DNA of 64,000 nucleotides, taken from the NCBI GenBank assembly GCA_951213105.1, contig OX578142.1, positions 114,697,065-114,761,064 on the forward strand. Reading direction: 5' to 3'. The translations under genes were made by a program, and so were the position numbers. Origin of the DNA: Amaurobius ferox (Eukaryota > Arthropoda > Arachnida > Araneae > Amaurobiidae). Below are positions 48,176-60,708 of this stretch, one piece after another (the first letter of the stretch is position 1; each line of letters starts with the position of its first letter). The notes below the pieces were generated by a model that saw only the letters and a program-made list of their open reading frames with translations, did no database searches and had not been told where the DNA came from.

Positions 48176-48689
48176 GAAGTGAGAGGTTGACAGAAGTTGA
48201 TGTTCGCCGGTTCCCGTTTCCCATGCCTGGCCGTGGTGTAATTCCTCCGTCCAAATTCTTCAGAAACATACTACCGCGCATCACTGATCTTCAATGTAAC
48301 TTTCCATTCAATCAAATGCACATAAATTTTTATAGCAAATTTGAAAAACTTCGATACATCGTTAAGAGCAAGATTTTTGGTTGGAAACGGACCTGTTTAA
48401 TGTGATTTAATTTTTAAAAGTTTGAGGAAATTTTTATGCGCAAATGCCGAAGTTGTTGAATTGTTTATCACAATTACATATTTAAACAAATTTGATCCCA
48501 GTTTTAAGGAGTCCAAACAAGAGCAAGCAGGGCACATCGCGCGAAGTGAGCGGCCTCTGCTGGTCTGTAATATAAATAAACAATGTACAAACTATTATTA
48601 TGTATGTTTAAATGAATTTTATCATTTTATGATCTTTCACTTTTAGCTGCAGCTCTGTAAGTGGGAAACTCTTTTAAAATGTTTTTTAG

Positions 48690-50330
48690 TACAAAGTAAT
48701 GAACATAATTTTTTATCGCATTTGCATCGTAAAAGAATATTTTCACAGACAATGAAATACATTGCTCAACCTAAGAGATGCAAACGATATAAACAGCTGA
48801 ATAGAAAGTAACATTACACTTATCAGCGATTTTTCAAGCGAATTGAATAAAAAGTTTACATTCGATTTTCGTGATGAGTAATTTCCCCTCGAAAACATTG
48901 CCGCTTTCTGCAAGGCTGCATTACCATTGCATATTCCCAAGAACAAAATTTTATTCTATTTTTCTCATGCATTGTCTCATGAATATTTTTCATTTTTGTA
49001 TATCATATTGTATTTCTCTGAGATTTTTAATTTACGATCAAAACTGTTTCTACTAATTTAGTCATTTTATGAAATATTTCATGTGTTTTTATGATTTTAT
49101 TATGATCAGGTCAAGCTGTATTTGAAATACAACGTGCCAAAAATCAATAAAATATAATTTATTCTCTATATTTTACCAGTTTTTAATAAATTAGCTTTTG
49201 TTTGCAACACTTTCTTCCTTTCTGCCCTTTCCCCAGACTGTCCGCTCTACCTAAAGATGCAAAATATCGGTTTGCACGTCCGGGAAAGTGCCACCTAATG
49301 TAGACTATAATGTATACTATATTGGATATCTCAAAGGGGGTGTATCCCAAAGGGGGGTGACAATCACAGCCACTGTACCCTCCTTCTTCTGTTCTCGGAA
49401 GGACTTTTGGACCTACAGGTTATCATGCGCATACTCCGCGTAAATACAGAGATAGTTTTGAGTTTGGGCGGCGGTGAAGTTCGAACTCGGGTTTTTCCTA
49501 TACGATGCTCGTGCCATACCCACTGGACTGTCTCGACCCCTGTTTATAACTCTGTAGTCTAAGAATTTCAAACTAAAAATATCGCATTTCTCCAAACAGC
49601 AGTGCATTATATTTCCCATCAACATTTACAAGTGCTAATTTTTACGTACAGCCAAACTTGTGAAGTCGGCAATGTCACATTTATAATAAAAATAAGTGTG
49701 TTTTCATAACAAAATTATTCAATTAATGAAATATTTTATGTCTTTACTTATTTCATTATAAGAGCTGTATTTGAAATATATTTCCAGAATAAATAAAATA
49801 TTATATTTTAATGCTTTATCTACTTTTTAAACGATTTGCTTTTATTTGCATCTATGTAACTAGAGTTCCTAAGTAAAATCATTGCATTAAATTTCCCACA
49901 AACAACTTTTCAATTATACTTCCCTCAACATAGAATTTACCTAATGACTGTTTCCTTATGCAGTAAAACATGTTTATAACAAAGTCTGAAATATCAAATT
50001 TACGGAATTAAAATAAATCCCCCCCTCTAGATTTTTTATGACGAAATTACTCGTTTAAAAATATTTCACATGTCTTTACGATTTCGTTATAAGATAATTC
50101 GACTGTATTTGAAATATAGTTTTAAAAATTATTAAAATATGATCTTTTTTCCAACGGTTCCCCATTTAAAAAAAATTTATATATCATATTTATTTGGAAC
50201 TCAGTATGCAAGGGCTTCAAAGTAATTTTTTGCACACAAACACAAAGTAATCAGCGAAATTTTTTGTCGCATACAGAGCGTGAAAGAATCTTTTCACAGA
50301 TAGCGAACGACATCGTTAAAACCCACGGAA
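48690..50330. repeat. Degraded multi-copy repeat, units of roughly 300 bp
   Basis: The phrases GCATT(A)-ATTTCCCA..AACA (48929, 49602, 49882), GAAATATTT-ATGTSTTTA (49071, 49728, 50057) and GCTGTATTTGAAATA (49117, 49766, 50104) recur in the same order three times. The leader TTTTATCGCATTTGCATCGT (48711) recurs near 50265. The extra length of the first unit is accounted for by the SINE inserted at 49230-49542. This is old, strongly diverged tandem material. Confidence 0.65.
49230..49542 (-). mobile_element. tRNA-headed SINE sharing the body of the 5S SINEs
   Basis: On the minus strand a tRNA-like head (GGGGTCGAGACAGTCCAGTG, A box GGGTATGGCACG, B box GAGTTCGAACTTC) is followed by GCGGAGTATGCG, AAGTCCTTCCGAGA, GAAGGAGGGTAC, AGGTGGCACTTTCCCGG and GGACAGTCTGGGG. 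From GCGGAGTA onward these align in order with the body of the 5S-headed copies at 33252-34036. Only the head differs. It is older and more diverged than those copies, with a local duplication near 49330. Confidence 0.75.
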
Positions 50331-51716
50331 TGGAAACAAAACAAACAGGGATTCAGTTCAATACAAAATGATTACAGGTCTGAGCACAGGCTATAACTCG
50401 GGACATGAAAAATCGAGTCTCTCTAAATTATGGTTATTTCGGAAAATCTTTCAACTTTATTTTATTTTTTTAAACTTGCCCCAAACGCAGTGATTGCAAA
50501 CGAGATTTGTGTGGACGATGAATCGTTTGGAAATTCAAATTATTGGGAGTAGAAAAATGAGCTACAACCAATGTTGAATTTCAAATGCAATTGATTTATT
50601 CCTTAAATATGACTTAAATGAGCGGGAGAAAATCGGGATCTTGGAATCATTTCTTTTTTTTTTCGATAATGCGGGGTGTAGTTTAGGGGAAAACAGCGAA
50701 AAAAAAAAGAGCATACAGTATAAATTTCTGGAACAAAATGATAGGCAGCAAATCTGTAACCAATATTGTTTTTAAGACGGATATTTTGGGGGTTTTGTTT
50801 TTTATCCCAAAGTTCGGCTGTAATTTCTTCAAACTAAAATAATACCTGGATCTGTATTATTGTGTGAAAGTATTAAGCGAGAATAGAGATTTGGAACACA
50901 TTTTAAGTGCTTCATATATTGAGGATATATTAATGTTTATGGACTTAGAGGGGATGAAATAATTTTTATCAATTACAAAAAAGGTGCATCTATTTGTGAA
51001 TAAAAATATATTAAGTACATTTTCCTTGTGTGGGATAATAAAATAGTCTATATAAAATAAATCATTAGTAGTGAAAAAAATAATCCGTATTGAATTTTAT
51101 CTTTTGCACTTACATTTTATGTCTAATTATTTTTTTCTGTTAATTTTTATTTACCCCAAACATAATCAGTAGCATATTTATGCAATTTCCTTATCAGAAC
51201 AATTTTCATCCCATTTTAGTGCAATAAATTGACTATGATCATATTAATTAAGCATATTATTAATCCTTATTCAATTTTTATATTTGCATTTTGCTTTTAA
51301 TCATATTGTTTTCTTTTAATATACTTTTACTGCAAATTTTATTTGTAGCGTATTTTTTCCTTTTATAACCAGTATAAGCAAGTAACTGTAATATTAAATT
51401 ATTTTCATATTAATCCTTATTAGATTTTTATTTTGAATACTTGTACTTTTTTTCGAATCATTGTATTTTCTCTTGTTATTTCTGATCAAGTTCAAAATAT
51501 AATTTGTAGCGTATTTATATGGTTTTCCCTTTCAGAGCATGTAGTATAATGGATTAACTGTAATAATTATATTTTTAATTCATTGAATCCTGAATTACAG
51601 ATTTCCGAACAGAAAGTTTAATTTTTAAATAAATGTACTTAGTAAAACGAAAAAATCATTCATCAGGGACATGTTTTTTTTTATGATACGAGTAAAATGG
51701 ATAAATGAATAGATTG
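50331..51716. other. AT-rich stretch, nothing recognised
   Basis: A loose similarity between three stretches at about 51130-51250, 51290-51380 and 51470-51560 (TTTTCTTTT, TTTGTAGCGTATTTAT) hints at another very old tandem repeat. No gene seen. Confidence 0.4.
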
Positions 51717-51790
51717 GCTTTATATTACATGTATTGCTGTGACTTTATATTACATGTATTGCTTTGACTTTATATTACATGTATTGCGTT
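51717..51790. repeat. 25-bp minisatellite, three copies
   Basis: TTTATATTACATGTATTGC is repeated three times at 25-bp spacing with TGTGAC/TTTGAC spacers. Confidence 0.95.
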
Positions 51791-52182
51791 AATTTTCATT
51801 TCGGAATAGCAAAATGGACGTACCGAACAAATGATATTAGTCAATTTTCTCATTTTGATGTGTACTTAAAAAGAAAAGTAGCTTTAGCAAACATTAGCAG
51901 TTTTCCGTTTCGTAATTTGTTCTCACCAAAAAATTCAGCTTAATTCTGTGTATATTTATACGTGATGGTTAACAAGAAAATGGTTCAGTTGTCGGAAATT
52001 TTGAAATTGAGTTCAGGGCCTTGTTAAGTACAGCTTTTCATGTGCATTCTAAAATAAAACTGCATGATTTTACAATATTTACAACTTACCTTATAAATTT
52101 TGCATTATTAATCAAGCTTGAAAGAGAAAAAGTGCTTGAAAGTTCGGGTTGATAGCAGGGTTGGATGGTATCACTATACTTT

Positions 52183-52184
<2 letters not shown>

Positions 52185-52233
<49 letters not shown>
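52185..52233. repeat. (AT)n microsatellite
   Basis: About 48 bases of alternating AT. Confidence 0.95.
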
Positions 52234-52234
<1 letters not shown>

Positions 52235-54868
52235 CCATCTTCTGTTGAAACCATGGGTTTTGGTTTTTAAAACAAGGTTATTCTCAACCCTGGTTAATAG
52301 ATAATAATTAATTTCTCAGAATTAGCAACAGGCGCAGGACATAATAATAATTTTTCCCATTTGGCTATCTAAATCCACTGAAAACTAAAAAGTTACAGTT
52401 GTTAGTAAAATGGCTATTTACCACGTTATCTCAGAAGTAAAATTACCAACAACTGGATCATTTTCTTGTAAAGCATCACATACATGCTAGTATAAATGAA
52501 ATATATGTGCTATATGCAAGTATCACAAACTGCACTTAATGCGCTCACACATAAAAGAAGGAATAGTCCGACAATTTCAATACTGTCTGTATCATTTAAT
52601 AATCCCGCTAGATCTCGAATTCTCCCGATATAGCAAGGTCATCAAGCCGACTGTTTTTGATGGCACCCAAGAGATTTTGAAAGTGCTGTCCATAGAGTAA
52701 CGGTTGATGTCATTCGCACCCTCCTATCCACCCCACACCCTAAAGAATAAACTCCAAAACATAAATGGAGTCCACATGTCAAGTTTTTCGTTCCGGGAAA
52801 AACGTGTAAAATTTATGAAGAAGTCGAGAAAAATGTCAAACCAATATCCCCCAGCTTCGATTCGGGGTTATATTAGACTGTTGTGGAACACGAATTATGG
52901 TATTGGGGTCTGTCACATATTGCTTGGATGTATTAATGTGGGTGTTCCAGTGGGTGTATCAATATTTCAACAAATTGATAAAAAAAATATTATTTCTAAA
53001 TTCTGGCCTTGATAAAATATTATTATGGATTAAATCGACATAATTCAGCTTTCTCAACGTAGACCCCGAATATTTGTGAAAACCACTTTCATGTTTAAAA
53101 AGAAAGTAATTGCAGCTTGCAGATACTTCTTTTTCTCTAGTAAATTAAAAGTATTTATTATTTTAATAGGGTATTTGACAATAACAAATAATTCAAAATT
53201 ACGTTACTATTAATATTCAGAATATGAAATACAGCAGAATCCATTTATGACGAATATTTCACCAGTATTTAAGTACTTAAGTATCCATTCATTTGATAAT
53301 AGCAAGTGCATTAATAATACTCTATTCGCTACGAAATAATAACATAATTATAAAATGATTATTAATTTAATGCTTTTATCATAATAGTGTAATTCTTTTT
53401 AATAAAGAAAATGTTCAAAATTTTCCCGCTTGTATTTATCTAATAAAATAATATCATATCAGACTCCATTTTATTTGACCAGTTTGTTCAAGTAATGTCG
53501 TTTTCACAGATTAATGCGTCGATTCGTACTCAGGATGCCGAAAATATGTGAACCTATCATAAACAGAGAGTCAATGATTGGATTAATCAAATTGCATCTC
53601 TTTTCTATATGATATAATACAGAGAAAATAAATATACATAGAAATTGTAAACGCTATTCCCCCATCACAACTTTAAGAAATACGTGTTCACAATCAGCCT
53701 AGAGAAGTAACAGAAATAGAAAACAATTCTCAGAATGACCGTATTGCTCTTGGAATGATTTTTGCCCATGCTCCTTGATAAAACTTCTGTAATTCTTCCC
53801 ACTTTGTGCCCAAGACTTTTCTCGGCACTCTTGGTTTTTGTATTAAGTAACTGTCCCCTGGTCTCCTGTTTTTACCCGATCACCGAGCCTGCGGAATTGT
53901 TCAGTAATACCCAGCCGATTGAGTAAGCCCCTGGGGGCGCTATAAATGGGAGTGGCTGATTAGTTGCAGGAGGGGGCTGTGCGGGTCCCAGGAACTCTTA
54001 ATCAAGACAAATGTAGGTGAAAGCGAAAAACGTTGTATTCAGCTTTCGTAATTACTGTTATGGACAAAAAAAAAAATCCGGAATCTCGCGCCAGAAGCAC
54101 TGATACAGGTCTTGCCCAAGATAAAAGCTAGCTTGTAAGGGTGAAACACCTGTTAAATATAGATATATCATGTATCTAAGGTCGTAGAAGGATGTTGTTG
54201 TTGGTCGTGAAAAGTTTCAGAGGGATTACGCAAAAAGTAAGTAGGTTGTTTGGGGCATTATTTCTCATTATTGAAGAACATGGATTGGCAATTACTGATA
54301 ATTTAGCTAGGAAGTAAATCCCTGTTGGTGTAATGGGGATTTTATCTTCACTTGTTGATTCATCTAACGAACTTGAAATAGAAAATTTTGATTAAATTTA
54401 ACCACAGATTCAAGAAAGTTTGTAGAGCTTGTCGAGAGAATTTATATCATATTGTGGAAATTCTTTTGTGCTAGATGTTGAACCAAAACAATTAATAGCT
54501 AAAATTAAAAACATATTTAACCCTTTTAATACCAAAATTTTTGTTTCAACAAATGTCGTTGGAGTCATAGATCGTTATTATTGTGATTTATTGCCCATCC
54601 CAAGATACTTTATAAAATTACAGCTTAACACATTACACTTTATACAAAACTGCATATATGTAATATATAAAGTCCCGAATAATGTCAATTTTTGATTGAA
54701 GTAAAGTTTTTCCATTTCTTTATTATAAAGCAAGCTATATTTGTTCTCTAAAATGTATTTGGGTCACTAGCTCCCGAATGGTATTAGGGGACACAGGTGT
54801 TGCCAGATCTTAGAATTGAGGATATTAACGGCCAAATAATGGGATAGGATTATCATGGTAGGCATTAT
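52234..54868. other. AT-rich stretch with doubtful frames
   Basis: A 102-codon frame at 52704-53012 and an 88-codon frame at 54429-54695 look slightly protein-like but show no domain, conserved motif or splice sites. At 53935 GGGGGCGC is followed by TATAAATGG, a TATA-like string in a GC-richer patch (53870-54000). No transcribed feature can be tied to it. Confidence 0.4.
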
Positions 54869-54916
54869 GGATATCAATGGATATCAATGGATATCAATGG
54901 TTAATGGATATCAATG
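54869..54916. repeat. 10-bp minisatellite ATGGATATCA
   Basis: Three perfect consecutive copies, then a fourth after a TTA interruption. Confidence 0.9.
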
Positions 54917-55689
54917 TGTGCCAGTAACAAATGCACAGTTCTCACAGTCTTCGAAAATTAGTTAACAGTGCTTGAAGTTTATTTTGATTTTAAAAGATTC
55001 GTGGTCATTTAAATCATTTGTATTGCTATATATATCATTCTTATTTCTATTTATATCATTTTTCAATTGCACAAACTTCTTTCATTTGCATAATTTTTAA
55101 TGATGTGAATAAAGGAAATTTGTACTATTATTTCAACTGGTAAACGCCAGGTAATTTGCATTTACCTGTAAACATTGATTTTATGGTTTATCAGATTAAG
55201 TTCATGATCATGACCCAGGGCTTAGCCTATTAGCCCATTCATTACCAGGCTTGCCCGAGGGCTTAGAGCACTTAAGTGCACCACCAGGAAATCAGGCCAA
55301 GTGAAGGCCCTCAATCTTTTGACTATATCTTCCGAAAATCAAAAACACATTATAAACTGATTATGTTAAACACTTTCAAAATATATAGTCATTTTGTATG
55401 TCATTTAAATTTAAAAATACAATGAATGACATTTATACTACGCTATTTTTTGCATTTTAGAGATATTTCCTGTTTTATTATCTACAATCAAAAAATCTTA
55501 AAAATAACTATGTTAACTATTATAAAATTTGTAAATATTTAAAGAATACTTTAAATCAGAAATGAATAAAAATCACCGTTTAACAATTATTACAAACCGT
55601 TCTTGAGATATCACAGATTTCACTTTTCCACAAGGAGAGTGACATCTCTCTAAATAATCAAGTTTTTCTCCGCGAAATTTAGTGTGCTT
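54917..55689. other. AT-rich stretch, nothing recognised
   Basis: AAACCGTTCTTGAGATATCA at 55596 matches the dispersed-repeat phrase seen at 8881 and 47232, so an old copy of that family may end here. Confidence 0.4.
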
Positions 55690-55872
55690 ATTTGAATAGG
55701 TTTCAACAATACGCCTATTTCAATAATAAGCCAGTTATAGGTTTTAGCAATAAGCTTATTTTAATAACAAGCTAAAAATCGCTTTCATCAATTAGCCTAT
55801 TTCAATAATAGGTCAGCAATCTAACAATAAGCCAACAATCGGTTTCAACAATAAGTCAATTGATTTCAACAA
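55690..55872. repeat. Degenerate short tandem repeat of TTTCAATAATAAGCC type
   Basis: TTTCAACAAT, TTTCAATAATAAGCC, TTTTAGCAATAAGC, TTTTAATAACAAGC, TTTCAATAATAGGTC, CTAACAATAAGCC and TTTCAACAATAAGTC follow each other at irregular spacing of 20-40 bases. This is an eroded minisatellite. Confidence 0.7.
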
Positions 55873-57660
55873 GATCCAGTTTTCTTTCAATTTAAAACTA
55901 TTTCATGGTTTTACTTGTAATATATAAATACGCTGTCATTTTGTCCGGAGTATTTAAATGACGCTTGAATGAATTTTAATTCATGGGGCTGTCCTCCATC
56001 TGTTACAATACATCGTAAAATTCTTTGTTAATAATTCTGAACATTTCGAACTGTGCGCTTTGAACATGGTTTGCAGATCTTGAAAATATTCACCATAAAA
56101 CTTTTTTCTTCTTGCTTTAGAATATTTTAAAGATAACCTAACTTGGAAATGTGCTTCAGGATAGAAAGAAAAGAATCGATGTGGCATACTAATTTTTCTA
56201 ATGCAAATACTTCCGATAATGTCACTTCCAAGTGGTGTAAAAATATCTTTATTGTTTTAAGGTGTCCTTTTCCTCATATTTTTAATTTTTGACGAAAATC
56301 TAAAAGAATGTTGAATCGAGGGTTAAGGAGTACATTACTTGGAAGTGTAAAATTTCAAAGTTCTTAAAAGAAATACAAAACCTGCTGTTTTGCAAAGCTT
56401 CGTGTTATTTAAATAATAATGCGTTATAAAAATATTCGTTTTATTGAAATTGTAATGATGCGTTATCCAAAATTTCGCTTTATTAAAAAGATAATAATAA
56501 TGAAACATTTTGTAAATGTATTGCTTTTACTTTGTGACATATCTAACCACCCGAGTTAATCTTACAGAATATAACATAGGTTCTCGAAGTATAAAAGCAA
56601 CACTCAGAAGTTTACATTAAAATCAGTCTTCAGAAGAAATTTATATAAAGTAACATTTCTAAATGAAAGTAAAATTTTTACACCCGAAATTTTAAATAAT
56701 GAAATACATGATAAACTATGCATTTATGATATTATTTTATTGCTTCAATAGCTCAGGGGAAAATGGTAGCTGATAATAAATTAGTAACAATACAGTATCT
56801 TCCTTTTTATAATTTGGAATGATTTTTATGGCGTTTTCTGGAATCTGCCCTTAATATCAGTATTCAAATTTTAATTCGAGTGAAAAATATACTTATATAT
56901 CGTAAAGTACAAGTGAAAAATTTTTTTTTCATTTTTATTCAAAATTTGCTTTTAGCGTCTTTCAGCCTTAATTATTTACAAATTTTGACACTCAGGTGTC
57001 CATTGAAGGGAATCATGTAAAATTACCGTCGATATTTTGTTACATTTGTATAAAACCTAATTTATTTCCAGTGCTTTAGAAATATCGAGAAGTAATTTAT
57101 TAACTGTAGCTTTTCTGCCAACGTAAAAGTTGCAGGGGTGTATAGAAATGCGTTATTTTTCTGTTTCGTAGGAATCTCATAGAGTGAAATTGTCTAAAAA
57201 TATGCTTTGCTAAGCTTATTAAATTAATCATAAAATAATCTTTGAAATTTTGGCCCCTATATGGTATTTTATTCTCTTGCCTTCTTTCATTTTTATATAT
57301 GAACCAGTTCATTGAAGTACATATTATAAAATTCTAACTTAACTAACACGATCAAAATTTTAATCTTAATATGATATTATATGAACGGAGATTCAGGTTA
57401 TATATCGTAATTTGTCTATGGATCTACTTACACATTAGCCTTCTATTATTGCCCCTCTTGATTGTATATTATCTCTTATACTTGCCTTTTCGCATTACTG
57501 TTATTTATTTCTTACGAATGGTAACGGTAGATCATATCTTTTTCCTTTGAGAATGGCAGCATTGGTCTCTTCATTCTGGGTTCCCGGGTTCGACAGGTTC
57601 GTGCATTTGTTGAGTTAGATTCCAGGTATTATTTTTCCTTTTATTTTTTCTTCTTTATGT
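55873..57660. other. AT-rich stretch, nothing recognised
   Basis: No exon, RNA gene or repeat boundary seen. Minus-strand frames of about 70 codons lack any recognisable feature. Confidence 0.4.
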
Positions 57661-57663
57661 ATG

Positions 57664-57725
57664 TTGAAGACCCAGACCGTCCGACTCATCCAAAGGACTC
57701 GAGTAACTGCTTGGACGGCCGGATT
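57664..57725 (-). mobile_element. 3'-end fragment of the shared SINE body
   Basis: GAAGACCCAGACCGTCCGAC and CTTGGACGGCCGG match the 3' part of the SINE body at 33252-33325 (GAGACCCAGACCGTCCGACC ... GGACGGCC). Only about 60 bases remain, consistent with a 5'-truncated copy. Confidence 0.7.
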
Positions 57726-59751
57726 CTTTATGTGTGTTGTCCAAGTAGAAATAGTTTATGGATATAATCTATCTATTTCTTCAGAAACATACATTTTTGT
57801 GTTTGCTTCTACAAAACACTTGGACTTGAGGAAGAGTTTTGAAGAAGCGAACAATTCCATGATTTAGGCATAGACGTGTCCACGTTAGTGCTTGGATTTC
57901 GTCTGTTTTTCTTTTATCAATTCCATACCATTGATTTTTAATAATTTTCTTTGACTTGATGATTCGAAATTGGTATTTTTTCCCATTTGCTTGAAGATTT
58001 GCTGATTTATACTTTTATTTTGCAAGCTTGTTAGAAAGTTAGAAAGTCAGGTTTTTCGAGTTACAGCTTGTTTGATAAGTGCTTTATTAACATGTTTTAT
58101 CAACATATTTTATGTTTGTAGAGCTATATGGCCAGGCTTTGTAAATTGCGCTCATCTAATCACACTACCTGGTTAAGTTTTCACTGGGTGATGTAAACCT
58201 ATAGGTCAGAATTCTTGGCGAACAGAAAATACTTTCCTGTTGCGTAGTTTTTTTTCAACAATATCAGCGATCTTTATACTGTATTAAGTGTTTACAGTCG
58301 GACCAGATTTAGTGATTTGAGAGAGACATATAATTTTATTTGTTAAATAGGGGATATAATTAAATCAGAATAAAATAAAGTTTTAGTCACAGAACAACGT
58401 CGATAAGAGGGAGTTGCAATGTGTCGTTGCAGTAGTTGCAACTCAGGGTATTTCTTGTCGTATGTGCAGTTACCGCCTAAGTGCGCTATAAGTGCGAAAC
58501 CCAGGTCCATCGCTACAGCCATATTGATTCAAATATTGCATATATTTTTTTTTAATCCATGTTAAATACAGGTTTAATAAATAGGGGGCTGTACATGAGA
58601 AATGACAAATGATTAAAGACTGAACTTTAAAAATTAAAATATATTTAAAAAAAGCTGTATAAGCTGTTCCATTTTCTAAATTTTCGACACACATGAGCTT
58701 TTACGTAAGGGTGAGTTATGAATTGGAAAAAAATTTAAATTCAGTTTATTAGCTTATCTAATTTGAGTAACTAAAATGTTATATTTTTCTCTGTAGCAAG
58801 TTTAACATTTAAAGTTATATATCATTCTCCTAGATATTTTTGCATTGATTAACTTCCGTGTAATCATTATTTTGCTTATTTTATTAATTCACCTACGAAT
58901 ACAATATAAGAACGCTACGACTTTTATATCCAGCAGAAGATCTGCTGAAGATCTGTTTTCTTTAATTTTTTATTGCAGCTTAGAAATTATCTATCCCCAT
59001 GCCTCTAGTTTATCAGCTAGCGTTTAACATGTTTTTCATGAACAGTAGTAGACGAGGTTGCTGCATAATAATTTATTTATTAATCTCGATATTTTTGAAT
59101 AATCTACAAGAATCTGAATCAGAGTAAAAGGGTAATAAAAGCTTTTGCTTCTGCTTTGTTTTGATGGCCGAGATATCAGATTTTTGCCAGCGTGTAAAAT
59201 TACGCTCTAATTTGTTAGCTTCCCGTGGTTTCACCAGGTAACTGATTAGAAGGTTGAATAGGGCGGGAAGGAATTTTAACGAGTTAACTAATACTTGCTC
59301 AGGCTGCCATTAAACTCGATAAGAGATCGTTTCCTCACACCGAAGAATCGAATTCTTTCGATGATCGATTAAAATATCGATGTGATCGACTCATTTTTTA
59401 TAAACTCGTGAGCAAATTGTGTCATGTTTGCCATTGATGTTGGTAATAAATGATGATTTTAGATTGCTATCTCTTGCGTGAGTTTTTAAATCCTTTTATC
59501 AAGCGTAATTGCTCTTCAAAAGAGCACCACGTAGAGTTTGTTTTAAATTTTAAACGCTACCGTTCCGATTAATTATCGTTATTTACTGATTAATCATACC
59601 GGCTGAATTCTGCTTGACATCTAAAATTATTTTGCTGTTAATATTGTCAAATTACTCGTAAATTTTTATACATAATGATTATGTGCATCTAAACGTCATG
59701 TTTTAAATTTTTTTTTTATCTAGAACATTAAAAAGTGAATAAAAATTTTAT
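57726..59751. other. AT-rich stretch, nothing recognised
   Basis: Short frames only. TTAGAAAGTTAGAAAGTCAG at 58029 is a small direct repeat. No gene supported. Confidence 0.4.
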
Positions 59752-59815
59752 TAATTTTATTCCAAGTATTTACTTGCTATAATATATACAGCAAGTAAAT
59801 ACTTGGATTAAAATT
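59752..59815. repeat. Near-perfect hairpin, 26-bp arms
   Basis: TCCAAGTATTTACTTGCT (59761-59778) and AGCAAGTAAATACTTGGA (59790-59807) are exact reverse complements around an 11-base loop. The pairing extends outward through AATTTTA with one mismatch. It forms the start of the first tandem unit; the later units keep only the left arm. Confidence 0.85.
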
Positions 59816-60545
59816 GCATTTAGAAAGATGCAAAGTTTTCACTGGGTAGGATAATTCCTCCTTAAAATAATTACTTACAGAACTAGAAGAATGCAGTAGG
59901 TAGCACAGCTCATTACAATCCAGGAGGTCGAGGTTGGATTCAGGATACTATCCGACTGTTTTTTAACGGCTAGAATTAAGTTTAATTTTATTGCAAGCAT
60001 TTACTTGCTGTACATAATACATGTTAAAAACATTTAAATAGGGTATTGTGTAGGGGGGATAATTGCTCCTTATATTAATTCCTTGCAGAACTTGCATCCA
60101 GGATGCTCATGTTAGATTCCGAAAACTGGTCGACTGCTTCCCAACGGCTTGAATTAAGTTTAATTTTATGGCAAGCATTTACTTACCGTACACAATACAT
60201 TGTAGAAACATGTAAAGATTGTATTGTGTAGGATAATTGCTCATTATAATAATTACTTACCAAACTAGAATTGTGTAGTAGATAGTACGCCTAAGCACAA
60301 TCCAGGTGGATCAGGTTGTGATTCCGAATACTGGTCGACTCTTTATCAACGGCTAAAATTAAGTTTAATACTCAATAATTAACATTCGAAATAAAATTTA
60401 GAGTGGTACGTGCCGAAGATTAGAAACGCCTCCAGTCTTGTTTTGAAAGAAGCATTATGTAAGGAAATTATAGACATTTAATTTCTTATAGAGTTATGTA
60501 GTAAACAGCTTGTCTGGGCACAATTCGGTAGGCCCGAGTTCTATC
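59752..60545 (+). repeat. Tandem block of a tRNA-like SINE family (three units plus a fragment)
   Basis: Units start with TAATTTTATT-CAAG-ATTTACTTGCT near 59752, 59981 and 60159. Each continues to TGTGTAGG-ATAATTGCTC, TAATT-CTTRC-GAACT, then a tRNA-like stretch (GTAGGTAGCACAGCTC..GGTTGGATTC in the first, GTAGATAGTACGCCTAAGC..CAGGTTGTGATTCC in the third) and CTGGTCGACT..CAACGGCT. A further tRNA-like piece (GTAGTAAACAGCTTG..CGAGTTCTA) lies at 60486-60545. The units are diverged, so the tandem state is old. Confidence 0.65.
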
Positions 60546-60708
60546 ATCCCTTGCTCGAGTGGATAGTTTTCACAGCAACCTAACCTATTAAAAAAATACA
60601 TTTTTTTGAAAAAGTTTCCTAATCCCTAATTCGAAACAATAGAGCAGCGGTCTATATAATAATGCTCGTGGATGTTTCTCAGTGTTCTTTTAAAAATGTT
60701 GATGATTG

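Noticed and set aside
53935..53975. GC box followed by TATAAATGG as a core promoter
   Set aside because: No exon or transcript feature lies downstream in a suitable place, and TATA-like words are common in this DNA.
54429..54695. 88-codon frame that looks slightly protein-like
   Set aside because: No domain, no splice sites and no neighbouring exon in a compatible phase.
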